This document shows positions 52,291-61,295 of a DNA stretch of 64,000 nt, piece by piece. The notes beneath the pieces are model-generated. The model had not been told where the DNA came from. It made no database searches and saw nothing but the letters and a program-made list of their open reading frames with translations. Position numbers and translations under genes: made by a program. Numbering within the stretch: the first letter of the stretch is position 1; each line of letters starts with the position of its first letter. Source of the stretch: an uncultured Christensenellaceae bacterium (lineage in GTDB: Bacteria > Bacillota > Clostridia > Christensenellales > UBA3700); NCBI GenBank assembly GCA_944381325.1, contig CALWKS010000002.1:248001-312000 (forward strand), in the 5' to 3' direction.

Positions 52291-53349
52291 TCAATATATT
52301 TTTTTCTCAACATCAATAATTTTAATAATGTCAGAAGCTAAATTTTTACCTTCTCTATGGTCACTTGGTGTTCTAGAAACCGTAAACATATATCTTGGAT
52401 CATTATGGAATAAAAGCTTGTAATGAGCACCATCTTCTATTATATTAAATCCAACCTCTTTTAATTCAGATTTATCAGTCGATGTTAAATTTGATCCTTT
52501 TTTTAATATCCTTTTTATTGCTTCGACAATTTTTTTACATTCACCTATAGAAGGATTTGCCTCAATTAAATCACAAATCAATATATATGCTCTTGAGTTT
52601 TTTTCATATTTGTTTTTAACCTGATTCAAAATACTAAACAATAAATCATTCATTTCAGAAAAATATAATTCTTTCTCTTTACCTTTGTTATAAAAAGATT
52701 TCCCTTGTTTACTATCTTTTAACTGCTCTTTTAGATTATCAATTTGATATATAAGTTTACGATTTTCTTTTAATAATTCTTCTTTTTCTTCTTTTAATCT
52801 TTCATTTTCAGCATCAAATGTTTGTACATATCTCTTTAATTCTTCTTTGTCTCCTTCACTTATGTTTTTCCAGTGCATCATTTTTTGTCTGGTTTGCAAT
52901 GTTATAATTTGATTCCAGTTATACAAAGATGCTTCCTGTCTGTTGGACAGAGCTTTCCACACACACAATTCAATATCCTCTTTCATCTTTCGTTCATCAC
53001 CATCATAAAAATCTATGGAAAATCTCTGAACATATTCACTTTGCGGGAAATATATTCCAACATAACCATTATGAGCATTATTATCATTAGACAATTCTTT
53101 TAACTGCCATGATATCTCTTTATTTTCTTCAACAAATACATGTGCCAACCCGCTTAATTTTTTTGCTATTTCATTTGGATTTAAAGTACAATGATCATCA
53201 TTTTGGACACTAAGATAAATTACCGGCATTGAATTGCAATATTCACCCCTCATAACATTTGCGCAAATTTTCAAATTCTCCTTGTTTATTGTTATGGGTT
53301 TTGCAATTACTGGAATATTAGCATCATCTTTACAAAAATTACTTTCCAT
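52291..53349 (-). CDS. C-terminal part of a split gene, coiled coil and HicA-like end
   Basis: This 352-codon frame starts at an ATG without a ribosome binding site, inside the end of the upstream frame. Its first residues continue naturally from the upstream product if the ribosome shifts -1 at A7 (53352-53358). The region has a beta-rich part (about 1-130, HNGYVGIYFPQSE) and a long coiled coil (about 165-220). A C-terminal segment (DGAHYKLLFHN, RTPSDHREGKN) resembles the HicA/dsRBD-like fold of small mRNA-interferase toxins. The whole 52.2-53.8 kb stretch is AT-rich, suggesting recent transfer. A defence or toxin role is a guess. Confidence 0.6.
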   Translation of the reverse strand: MESNFCKDDANIPVIAKPITINKENLKICANVMRGEYCNSMPVIYLSVQNDDHCTLNPNEIAKKLSGLAHVFVEENKEISWQLKELSNDNNAHNGYVGIYFPQSEYVQRFSIDFYDGDERKMKEDIELCVWKALSNRQEASLYNWNQIITLQTRQKMMHWKNISEGDKEELKRYVQTFDAENERLKEEKEELLKENRKLIYQIDNLKEQLKDSKQGKSFYNKGKEKELYFSEMNDLLFSILNQVKNKYEKNSRAYILICDLIEANPSIGECKKIVEAIKRILKKGSNLTSTDKSELKEVGFNIIEDGAHYKLLFHNDPRYMFTVSRTPSDHREGKNLASDIIKIIDVEKKIY

Positions 53350-53723
53350 AATTTTTTTATTATGTATGGTTTATGAGCCCTTGGCAACTTAGATTTAAAA
53401 TTGATACTATTGCAATTTAACTGAATTAGCATTGATTTAGAATTTGTATCTTGTAAAAATACACAATCTGTGCTCCATATTGCTTCCTTATCTTTTTGTT
53501 CCACCCTACAAGCAAATAATTCTATAGTTTCATCCTTATATCTTTTAATATAAAATTTAGAATTTTCACTTTCTATTTGAAAATCCTCAGTAGAATTTAT
53601 ATCGTAACTAATTTCTGAAATTCCATAATGCTGGCTTTTTGTAATCCACTCTGTGTATAAAGTTAAGCACTTTTCTTTAGTAAAATCATCTTTTAATGGC
53701 AATCTTGTACTTAATATTAACAT
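53307..53723 (-). CDS. N-terminal part of a split gene, ending after a slippery A7
   Basis: This 138-codon frame starts at an ATG after AGGAGGGAG. It has strands and no membrane or signal segment, and it is AT-rich like its continuation. At A_AAA_AAA (53352-53358) the frame runs on for 14 codons (the last TTCCAG, then TAA). A -1 shift joins it to the 352-codon frame and gives a 477-residue protein (53723-52291). Programmed frameshifting, a true frameshift mutation or a homopolymer error would all produce this. The family is not recognised. Confidence 0.6.
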   Translation of the reverse strand: MLILSTRLPLKDDFTKEKCLTLYTEWITKSQHYGISEISYDINSTEDFQIESENSKFYIKRYKDETIELFACRVEQKDKEAIWSTDCVFLQDTNSKSMLIQLNCNSINFKSKLPRAHKPYIIKKLWKVIFVKMMLIFQ

Positions 53724-53773
53724 TGTTATCTCTCCCTCCTAATATAATTTTATATTATCATTTTTATAATAAA

Positions 53774-53798
53774 AAGGCAATGTCTTTTTCATTGCCTT
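53774..53798 (-). terminator. intrinsic terminator of the phosphoesterase gene
   Basis: A perfect 9-bp stem AAGGCAATG/CATTGCCTT is followed on the minus strand by TTTATTATA. It isolates the AT-rich split gene from its upstream neighbour. Confidence 0.8.
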
Positions 53799-53856
53799 CA
53801 TTCCCAATTGTATTATATTTTAGAAATGATACACAAAATTAATTTATACAAAAATC

Positions 53857-55179
53857 TTATCTGTTGCCGTATGCGTCGTACTCAAAAGAGGGCTTTTCCC
53901 ATACTATGTTATACATAGCATGGGGATCGAGCGGATCGTATGCACTGAAATTTATATCGAAAACCGTTGCGCCTACAGGTATATCTCTCGCCCATGCGTT
54001 TACGCCCGACGTTCTGCCGTAAGCGAGAAGCACGGGATTTTTGCCGTCGTTGCTGTAATTGATAACGAAAGAGTTGTTGTGATCGTGTCCGACGCTTACG
54101 AGATTGGTTGAAACATATTCATTCATAACGTCTGCAAGTCCGTCATCCCAACGGGGAGCATATACGCCTTCCTGCTTAACAAAACCGTAATCAGCGTATT
54201 TATCAAGCAACATTTCCTGCGCATTCAATTTGTTTTCAAGATCATTGAGCTCTTCGAACTCCGGCACGCCGTAATCGCTCATTCCGCTGTTCTGCTCCAC
54301 CGCCTCGCGGTATGCGTAATGAGGCACGTGCATAAACAATGCGCTGGGAATACCCTTGTCCGCATACTTTTTAACGGTTTCTTTGTACCACTGAACCTGC
54401 ATATCGGTAAGTCCTACGTATCCAGCGTCAACGTATCCGTCCGCGCCTTTGGTGTTGCCTACCGTGTCGATATACATCTTTCCGTGCGTATCCATATGGA
54501 AAACCGCATAGACAACTTCGTCTTTATTGTTCTTAAGCTCGATAACGTAATTGCCCACGCCCATATCTGCGGGAGAGCTGATTTCTTCAGCTGAACGCGC
54601 AAGCAAAGAATATTCGTAGCCCTGAAGCAACTCGTAAATATTAGCGTTTTCAGTCGCATTGTCGCCGTAGAATATTTTGTTTACTTTGCTCTTGTCTATT
54701 GTAGAATTCGCCGCGGAACAATATTCGAGCAAATCGTTCTGCGCGCCCTCTTTGCCAGCCCACGTGCCGTCCAGAGAATGCTCTCCGTCATGATTGCCGA
54801 AAGTGTACGCCCAGTAAACCTGATGCTTTTCAAATATATTGGCAAGCGCGAGAATGGCTTTGTTGCGCTTTTTGGCGTCTCCGCCCACCGCGTCGCCCGT
54901 AACCTCAACAAGATCAGGCTTATACGTCGTGATAGCTTCTTCAACCCAGGTAAGAGTCTGATAGTCCTTCTTGTAAGAGCCGTTGGAAGTCAGGTGCAGA
55001 TCGGTAAGCTGCATGATCCTGAAGCTGCCGTCGTCATTGATCGTCAAAGACGTGCGCTTTTCTGCCTTGCCTTCTTTCTTTGTATCGTCAAACGACTTGC
55101 AGCCCGTAAGCAAACAAGCCGCCGCAATGCTTATGACGAGAACGCAGCAAACCAAAAAATAAACGTAACCGTGTTTCAT
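53857..55179 (-). CDS. calcineurin-like metallophosphoesterase lipoprotein
   Basis: This 440-residue protein has lipobox LTGC (Cys27), so it acts outside the membrane. The phosphoesterase domain shows all the metal-site blocks in order: QLTDLHL, EVTGDAV, FGNHDGEH, HVPHYAY and GHDHNN. Such exported enzymes cleave phosphomonoesters or phosphodiesters for nutrient release; the substrate is unknown. It starts after GAGAGGG and has its own promoter and terminator. Confidence 0.9.
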   Translation of the reverse strand: MKHGYVYFLVCCVLVISIAAACLLTGCKSFDDTKKEGKAEKRTSLTINDDGSFRIMQLTDLHLTSNGSYKKDYQTLTWVEEAITTYKPDLVEVTGDAVGGDAKKRNKAILALANIFEKHQVYWAYTFGNHDGEHSLDGTWAGKEGAQNDLLEYCSAANSTIDKSKVNKIFYGDNATENANIYELLQGYEYSLLARSAEEISSPADMGVGNYVIELKNNKDEVVYAVFHMDTHGKMYIDTVGNTKGADGYVDAGYVGLTDMQVQWYKETVKKYADKGIPSALFMHVPHYAYREAVEQNSGMSDYGVPEFEELNDLENKLNAQEMLLDKYADYGFVKQEGVYAPRWDDGLADVMNEYVSTNLVSVGHDHNNSFVINYSNDGKNPVLLAYGRTSGVNAWARDIPVGATVFDINFSAYDPLDPHAMYNIVWEKPSFEYDAYGNR

Positions 55180-55217
55180 AATATCCCTCTCAACTTTTTG
55201 AATTTTGAATTCGCAAA

Positions 55218-55246
55218 ATTATAACACGCACACGATAAAAGGTCAA
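55218..55246 (-). promoter_or_regulatory. sigma-A promoter of the phosphoesterase gene
   Basis: On the minus strand TTGACC (55241-55246), 17 bp and TATAAT (55218-55223) lie 38 bp before the start. The remainder of the 55180-55481 gap contains only the terminator at 55420-55449. Confidence 0.8.
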
Positions 55247-55419
55247 TATCTCCCTTTTATCGCTTCCGAGTCCTGAAAATCCTGCAATTCTCTTTATCTG
55301 TCGGCAAAAAGCAAAGATTGCTCATTCGTTTCTTTCTTCGTTTATCCACACAAACTATGCCATTTATAATACTTGTTTCAAAACTCATTTAAACTCTTAA
55401 AAAATAGCAGAGCATAAAA

Positions 55420-55449
55420 ATAAGCGGTAAACCTGAAGTCGCCGCTTAT
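55420..55449 (-). terminator. intrinsic terminator of the clostripain-like gene
   Basis: ATAAGCGG (55420-55427) pairs with CCGCTTAT (55442-55449) around a 14-nt loop. It is followed on the minus strand by TTTTTATG. Confidence 0.75.
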
Positions 55450-55481
55450 CATTTCTTATCAAATAAAACTGAACTATGCAA

Positions 55482-57422
55482 TTATTTTTCTATAAAAACA
55501 ACGTCCGCCGCGAAATCGTATTCCCCCGTAAGAGGATTTTCCAGGAGTTCATCATAAGAATATTTCATTTTAAAAACCGCGCTCTTGCTGTAATACTTCC
55601 TGCCGAAAATATCTTCTATTTCTAAATAATACATAAACATAGTGCTTTTCAAAGGTAAGATTTCCAGCATATCCTCGCTTTCGTAAACAAACTCCTCTCC
55701 GAATTTAGCGTAAGATCCTTCCTGCTCAACGATATATTCGTATATCGGGCAGATAACGTCGCCCTTTTTCAAAGATGTCAGGCGGCTGTACTGTCCTTCA
55801 TCGAGTCCGCCTTTCCATATTCCCTGAATGCTCATTTCGGAAGTAAGAGAGTTATAAGAAAAACGCATGTTGACTATTTCTCCGTTCACTGCGACCAAGC
55901 CCAAGAAGATATGCAGGTTTTCCGACTCTGAATCTATATAATACGCTTCGAGCGGCTGCCCGTTTATATAAACCCATCTGCCCTTTAAATCAGAAGAATA
56001 TGTACCCTTCCCGTCGTAATGAACGTCAACATCCCTGCCGAAAAAATTACCTTCTGCAGGTTTGTCGGGAAACATCTGTATATCGACAAGATAATAACTT
56101 ACGCTGCGCACGTATTTTGCCGAGTCTTCGCTTATTTTTATAGCAAATGCTCCGTTCTCGTCCTCATAACCGTTATTTTCAACTTCTATCACATACCTTG
56201 ACAGATCTTTATAATGAGCGTTAAGGAAAGTTTTGTAACCTTCTGAAGCGTAATTTTCAATATAATTCTGCAATTCTTTTGCATTGTAAGTATAAGGATA
56301 ATAGAAAGAAAGTCCGCCTGCATTTTCTTTCAGAACGCCGTTGACCGTACCCCCAACGCAATCGGCTAAAGCGGACTTGACTTTGCTTACGGCTTCGGGC
56401 ACAAGCGTTATTTCATTGAGATAACCCAGCAAGTCTATGTTGTTTGTGTATTGTTCTTTTTCAGTCCTGCCCCCGAAACTGTAAGCTTCCTCAGAAGCTT
56501 TGACTGAATTCAGAAGCCCCTTTTCTTCAACTATCAGGGACATTTCATTGAAAAATCCGTCAAAAGCGCTCAGCAAAGCGTCGGCGCGCTCGATGCGGAC
56601 GTATGAAAGAGTGATCTGGTCAGACTTTGCGCTGTTTTCGTATTTTGCATAATAAGCGTCAAGCAAATTATTCAGGAAAGTTTCGGTATCGACAGTCCCG
56701 TATTGAGAACACAAAGTCTTATAATCCCATCCTTCTCCCGGTTCTATCTCCTGACTGAACACTAAATAATCGGCAAAGTCCTTGCGCAGCTCAAGGACCT
56801 CCACAGAGCCCATAAGACAAGCGTCGAATACCAAAAATTCCAACTTGTCAGCTCCGCTCAAAGCCTCGGAAATCTCGGATAAAGTCAGACTGTCGTTGTT
56901 GAAGTTTTCATCGAAACAGACGCCTTTCAGCGCCGTTCCGCCGTGATCCCACAATATAAGAGACTTTTCCCTGCCCGGATATTCTTCCTCGCAGAAAGAT
57001 ATAAAATCTTTAAGAGCGTCGCCGCTGCCCATATTGACAATCGCCCCTTCGTAAACAACTTCTCTGCCTTCGCTCCCGAAATATATCCTGCTGGTGGAAT
57101 TTGCGCTTACAGCGGGGTCGTTCCATGACTTGCTTCCTCCCGTCTGAACAATGACCCCGTTGTTTTCTTCAAAAGAAGCGGATGCTATTTCTTCAAGATT
57201 TTTACTTGCATAACCGTAATAGCTTTCGAGATCGCTGCCGCACATATAGACCATAATCAGTGATCCGTCGTCATTGCCGTCTCCGTTCGCATTGTTTCCG
57301 CCGTCGGAGTCTCCTCCGTCCGGCAAATCGGGACTCTCATCCGCACAAGCGGCGAAAAGGACGTATGACATCGCAATTATCAGCAATATAAGCAATATAC
57401 GGTATTTTTTCATATCAGACAT
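55482..57422 (-). CDS. clostripain-family (C11) cysteine peptidase lipoprotein
   Basis: This 646-residue protein has lipobox FAAC (Cys26) and a Gly/Asn/Asp-rich linker (to about 52). The C11 peptidase domain has the His in LWDHGG (His160) and the nucleophile in FDACLMG (Cys202). A C-terminal beta region follows (about 400-646). Clostripains cleave after Arg or Lys and often mature themselves; this one is membrane-bound, so it may process surface proteins or peptides. The start is uncertain (ATG 57422 or 57413), as neither has a clear ribosome binding site. Confidence 0.9.
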   Translation of the reverse strand: MSDMKKYRILLILLIIAMSYVLFAACADESPDLPDGGDSDGGNNANGDGNDDGSLIMVYMCGSDLESYYGYASKNLEEIASASFEENNGVIVQTGGSKSWNDPAVSANSTSRIYFGSEGREVVYEGAIVNMGSGDALKDFISFCEEEYPGREKSLILWDHGGTALKGVCFDENFNNDSLTLSEISEALSGADKLEFLVFDACLMGSVEVLELRKDFADYLVFSQEIEPGEGWDYKTLCSQYGTVDTETFLNNLLDAYYAKYENSAKSDQITLSYVRIERADALLSAFDGFFNEMSLIVEEKGLLNSVKASEEAYSFGGRTEKEQYTNNIDLLGYLNEITLVPEAVSKVKSALADCVGGTVNGVLKENAGGLSFYYPYTYNAKELQNYIENYASEGYKTFLNAHYKDLSRYVIEVENNGYEDENGAFAIKISEDSAKYVRSVSYYLVDIQMFPDKPAEGNFFGRDVDVHYDGKGTYSSDLKGRWVYINGQPLEAYYIDSESENLHIFLGLVAVNGEIVNMRFSYNSLTSEMSIQGIWKGGLDEGQYSRLTSLKKGDVICPIYEYIVEQEGSYAKFGEEFVYESEDMLEILPLKSTMFMYYLEIEDIFGRKYYSKSAVFKMKYSYDELLENPLTGEYDFAADVVFIEK

Positions 57423-57492
57423 CCGGTTAGTAATTTATACGATAATAACGTATGCGGTTTTTTAACCCGTCATTTTCGTTATGCTCAGATAA

Positions 57493-57978
57493 TCATAAAT
57501 TCTCTATGATATAATCCCCCGATCCCGTGCCATCGTTTACGGTAAACAGACTTATTGTGAAGCCTTCGTCGTCAGCCATTATCGAATTTACCCAAAAGGC
57601 GTGGAATTGAAGCTTGTCGCCTTTTTTCAGCGTAAGATCTTTATAGACGTAATCGTAAATCGTCATTGAAGGATCGTCGCTCTTTACCTGCTCTCCGTTG
57701 ACGTAGAAATAAAGAGTGCTGTAATAGTCGGTATTTATTGCAATCGCTATGGTTATTTTACAATCATTTTTTACAGTCATTTCCCAATAATTGCCCGCCT
57801 CGTCGAGATTATCAGCCGTTTCGTCGTATTTTAAGAAGATTGCGGAATAATCCTCGAACCAATATTCTTTTTCATTGGGAGAATAACTGTCCCAACAACC
57901 GATAAACATCGACAATACACAAGCAATACATATCGCCGACACTATTAAAAGCAAAGTTTTTTTATAAGCCTTTTTCAT
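57493..57978 (-). CDS. small lipoprotein of unknown function
   Basis: This 161-residue protein has lipobox MFIGC (Cys28). The mature part is beta-rich and Tyr/Asp-rich with strands such as STLYFYVNGEQV, a shape seen in carbohydrate-binding or Ig-like domains, without a recognised family. It lies 70 bp upstream of the clostripain gene and may be cotranscribed with it and with the broken lipoprotein gene before it. Confidence 0.72.
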   Translation of the reverse strand: MKKAYKKTLLLIVSAICIACVLSMFIGCWDSYSPNEKEYWFEDYSAIFLKYDETADNLDEAGNYWEMTVKNDCKITIAIAINTDYYSTLYFYVNGEQVKSDDPSMTIYDYVYKDLTLKKGDKLQFHAFWVNSIMADDEGFTISLFTVNDGTGSGDYIIENL

Positions 57979-58009
57979 AAAAACACCTTTTCATCCATTT
58001 GTTTTTTAA

Positions 58010-58375
58010 TCAATAAAACATGTTGAATCCTTCATTTCCGTTATGCAGAGTAGCAGAACCTCTTAACTCTGGTCTTACCAAAACGACATAGCTGATAGTG
58101 TGTGTATATATTCTCTCTTCTGCAAAGCTGTACGTCCTGTCTGCGGGATTATACGTAAGCACCTCAACAAAACCGTATCTGCATTCGTCCAGCTTATAAC
58201 CTTTATACAAGCCTGCATAATAAGGCGTGGTTATTCGCTCATAACCATTACCGTGCCTAATGACAATCCTGTAATTTCCGTTACCGACTTCCTGCAATCC
58301 CACGAAACCGGCTTTTTTCAAAGCCGTAATCAGATCCATATCGGCATTGTGGTATACTTTGATAACGGTTTCCAT
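58010..58375 (-). pseudogene. C-terminal fragment of a frameshifted lipoprotein gene
   Basis: This 121-codon frame lacks a ribosome binding site. Its frame can be read upstream without a stop through a Glu-rich stretch (HEEGEQVSEES) to the A6 run at 58456-58461, where it meets the frame of the 58405-59211 fragment. A -1 shift there gives a continuous reading. It is therefore the end of one gene that starts at 59605. Confidence 0.65.
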
Positions 58376-58404
58376 ATCGGGAATAAACGTACTTTCATCA
58401 AATT

Positions 58405-59211
58405 TTAGCGACTCCTCAGAGACTTGCTCTCCTTCCTCATGAGTGGGGTAAAATGTTTTTTCACTGAAAAATACATCTTGTTGACATAATCGAAAATCTT
58501 ACCGTTCTGCAAATTGCTTCTGATCTCCGACACGTTCTGATCATAGGGCAGCACTTTATCGTAAACGTTTTTGTAGCTTTCTATCAATGTCTGTGCCACC
58601 GCAGTGCTTCCTGTGTAGTCGCAATATATCAAAACTGCGTTTATTGCGAGATTGTAATTGACCATTGCGCCGTCTAGCAAAGACGCTTTCGGCTCTAAAG
58701 TGAGACTGTCGTAAGGATATAAGTTGTCAATATACTTCCAGAATGCTTCGAGATATCCGCCGTTTGTGCCCGCAGAAGCTGAGACGAGGTTCTCTCCGAA
58801 AGTTTTTATATCTGCGATAATAGCCGTCCATTCGCCTGTGTTTGATACGTACTGAACGAACTTTTTCATCGCAGCATCGTATTCTTCCTGCTTATCCTCA
58901 GGGATCTCTACTTCTCCGTCTGCATTTTTGTATTGCTGTCTGAAAAGCATGACCTTGGCAAGACCGTCCATGTCTCCGTAATTCAGAAGATTGAACAGAT
59001 TGATCTTGTTGAAATAAGCATTGTACCCAAGCAAAGTATTCTGATACTTAGCCACATCGATACGATTTGCGATATCTGCGACTGCGGCGGTTATCTGCTG
59101 ACTGAGCTGCTCCATTCGACAACCGATATTGTTCACGCTGTTTTGCAAAGTTGAAAGACTTTCCTGTATATTGTCAAGAGGATTTTCCCGCATATATACT
59201 GAAAGACACAT
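58405..59211 (-). pseudogene. middle fragment of a frameshifted lipoprotein gene
   Basis: This 268-codon frame has an N-terminal coiled coil (NPLDNIQESLSTLQNSV, MEQLSQQI) and a helical middle. It has no signal peptide and no ribosome binding site at its first ATG, so it is unlikely to be made alone. It joins the N-terminal fragment through a single-base change around GCGGGAAAATCC (about 59183-59192) and the C-terminal fragment at the A6 run. Confidence 0.65.
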
Positions 59212-59605
59212 GTTCGCCTGCAGAAGTAACGGCTTTATTGCTGTACAATATCCAGCTGCCTCCGTGTTCTGCAGCTTGTTCGTCTGTAAAGTCGATATTC
59301 AGCACCGAGGATTTATCTGTTTCGGAAATCGTAAAGCTGTCCAACGAAGCTTCTTTCGCTTCGCCCGTCTCTTCATCGATAGAAGTCGCAGACAAAACAA
59401 AAGCCGATTTGTCAGAAACAACAAACTCGGAATCTGAAAGCTCGAGTCGCGCGCTGAATCCTGAGTCCGTCAATATAGCGTCTGACTCATACATTTTCCA
59501 GTTTTCTTCTGCATTTTTATCGTCGCAAGCTGACATCGCCACGACCGTGACGAACAACAAAATCAACACCGTTACAGCAATAAAACTTCTCCTTTTCCCT
59601 TTCAT
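59174..59605 (-). pseudogene. N-terminal fragment of a frameshifted lipoprotein gene
   Basis: The start is ATG 59605 after AGAGG. Lipobox MSAC (Cys27) is followed by an Ig-like, Asp/Ser-rich domain. The frame stops at 59174, three codons after a GGGAAAA stretch; losing one G there continues into the coiled-coil fragment. Together the three pieces (59605-58010) describe a lipoprotein of about 530 residues with an Ig-like head, a coiled coil and a C-terminal mixed domain. The family is not recognised. Confidence 0.65.
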
Positions 59606-59775
59606 GAAATACCTCTGCCAATCTGCTGTTTTTATAATTACATTATATATAAAAAATTTTCTGTTAGCAGCAGAAGAACATTGCCATATCCAATATAACC
59701 TAAATTTTCTGCCGTTTCCGGCAAAGAGCGAAGGTGCATAGGACAATAAATCTCAATAATTTGCAAGTTCGGTCT

Positions 59776-59927
59776 GCAAAAGTCAACGGAACAAATTCAA
59801 AATCGTTGCGTTTAATTTCTAATACCTTTAATGCATAGCAAAAAGCCGAGCAAGGCCAACTCCCTACTTGGCTTATTAAACTTATTTAATTTTGTACCAT
59901 AACGATTTTGAGACCGTTGACTTCTGC
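59776..59927. repeat. about 150-bp element with long imperfect terminal inverted repeats
   Basis: The left arm 59776-59807 and right arm 59901-59927 are inverted copies (AAGTCAACGG with CCGTTGACTT, and TCAAAATCGTT with AACGATTTTGA). A second hairpin lies between them around 59843-59874 (AAGCC/GGCTT ends). No open frame is inside. It could be a MITE-like element or a structured RNA. The rest of the 59747-60004 gap shows nothing further. Confidence 0.6.
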
Positions 59928-60004
59928 GCGAGCTATGCTATCATAACAAGACGAAAACAGCAAATTTCGGAGAGGTGTCAAAACGAATCACTACCTATCG
60001 TTGA

Positions 60005-61192
60005 CTATTCTTTTACATTGTTTGGTAACTTTTTCGAAAGAAACAATGTGGAAACAAGCAAAATCGTAAACATCACAGCTAAAAAAGCAGGAAATATCCT
60101 TACAGAAATGTTCTGCGCTATAAGTCCGAAAACTGCTGGCATCGCTAATATTCCTATATAAGAAGATGTCATTTGAGTGCTGATAATAGCCTGAGAATCA
60201 AGATCAGGGGCTATTCGAGGTCCTAAATATAACATGTTAGGGAAAATCGGGCCGTTGCCCGCGCCTATAAGAAACAGAGCAATCCCGGACGCAAGAGGAG
60301 GCAAAGGCATAAACAGTAAAATTATTGCCGTCAATACTATTCCTTGTCCTGTAAATATGAGTAACTTATTGGATAATTTAAATGACATTATTCCCGAAAT
60401 AAATCGTCCTAAGGTAATACCGACATAATAAAACGTTATTGTCAATGCTGCTTTGTCAACGGCAAAACCTTTTGTGCCGACAAGATAAGAGCTTCCCCAA
60501 GTGCTGCATGTGTATTCGATTGCACAAGAACTGAAAAATACAAGCCACGACAATCTTATACTGCCGTTTTTTATTGTTGATAGCAAACCATGAGAAACAC
60601 CCTTCCTGTCTGTTTCCGATTTATAGTTTTTATTGTTTAAATGCTTACATTTTAGCCACAACGGCAAAGCAGCCAGCGCGATTAGAGATATTGCAAGTTG
60701 AATGCAGAACATTATTCTGTACCCGCCTCTCCATCCGCCGTCACCTGCCAATGCTATAGACATAAGAAAAGGGCTTGCTGCTACGCCTATACCGTAAAAA
60801 CAATGCAGGAAGTTCATTTGAATAGACTTATAATTATTTGCGACGTAATCGTTAAGTGCCGCATCTATTCCTCCTGCCCCCAAGCCGAGAGGAACAGAAA
60901 ATATACATATAAATATGAAGTTAGAAGAAACAGAGATACATATGAGTGCAATGGCTGTCAGAACGGTACTGATTGCAGTTATGCCTCCAGCTCCTATTTT
61001 TTTTGTTATTTTAACCGATAGAATACTGGAAATTATCGTGCATCCCGATATGATAATGGTGACAAAATTCGCGTAGCCTATCTGCAAAGCAAACTCTTTG
61101 TATATTGCAGGCCATGCTGAACCGAATAAAGAATCCGGTATACCCAAACCAATAAAGCATATGTATATAATTACCAATAAAATTGTTGCCAT
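60005..61192 (-). CDS. MFS transporter
   Basis: I chose ATG 61192 after GAGAGG; 13 extra in-frame codons upstream lack a signal. The 395-residue membrane protein has 12 predicted helices and MFS signatures such as LGLGAGGIDAALNDYV in helix 4-5 and GLGIPDSLFGSAWP near the N-terminus. The latter pattern is common in the FucP/YfkF-like sugar-related branch. The divergent AraC-type regulator 103 bp away probably controls it, so a sugar or small metabolite is a plausible substrate. Confidence 0.88.
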   Translation of the reverse strand: MATILLVIIYICFIGLGIPDSLFGSAWPAIYKEFALQIGYANFVTIIISGCTIISSILSVKITKKIGAGGITAISTVLTAIALICISVSSNFIFICIFSVPLGLGAGGIDAALNDYVANNYKSIQMNFLHCFYGIGVAASPFLMSIALAGDGGWRGGYRIMFCIQLAISLIALAALPLWLKCKHLNNKNYKSETDRKGVSHGLLSTIKNGSIRLSWLVFFSSCAIEYTCSTWGSSYLVGTKGFAVDKAALTITFYYVGITLGRFISGIMSFKLSNKLLIFTGQGIVLTAIILLFMPLPPLASGIALFLIGAGNGPIFPNMLYLGPRIAPDLDSQAIISTQMTSSYIGILAMPAVFGLIAQNISVRIFPAFLAVMFTILLVSTLFLSKKLPNNVKE

Positions 61193-61234
61193 AACTATCC
61201 TCTCAACACTATAATTATGAATTCTTTTCAATTA

Positions 61235-61263
61235 TTGCGTCTATAATTAAAATGTGATATTAT
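61235..61263 (+). promoter_or_regulatory. sigma-A promoter of the AraC-type gene
   Basis: TTGCGT (61235-61240), a 17-bp spacer and TATTAT (61258-61263) precede the start by 32 bp in the shared divergent region. Confidence 0.6.
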
Positions 61264-61295
61264 TATAAAAATAGCGACATAATTAAGGTGCTTTC

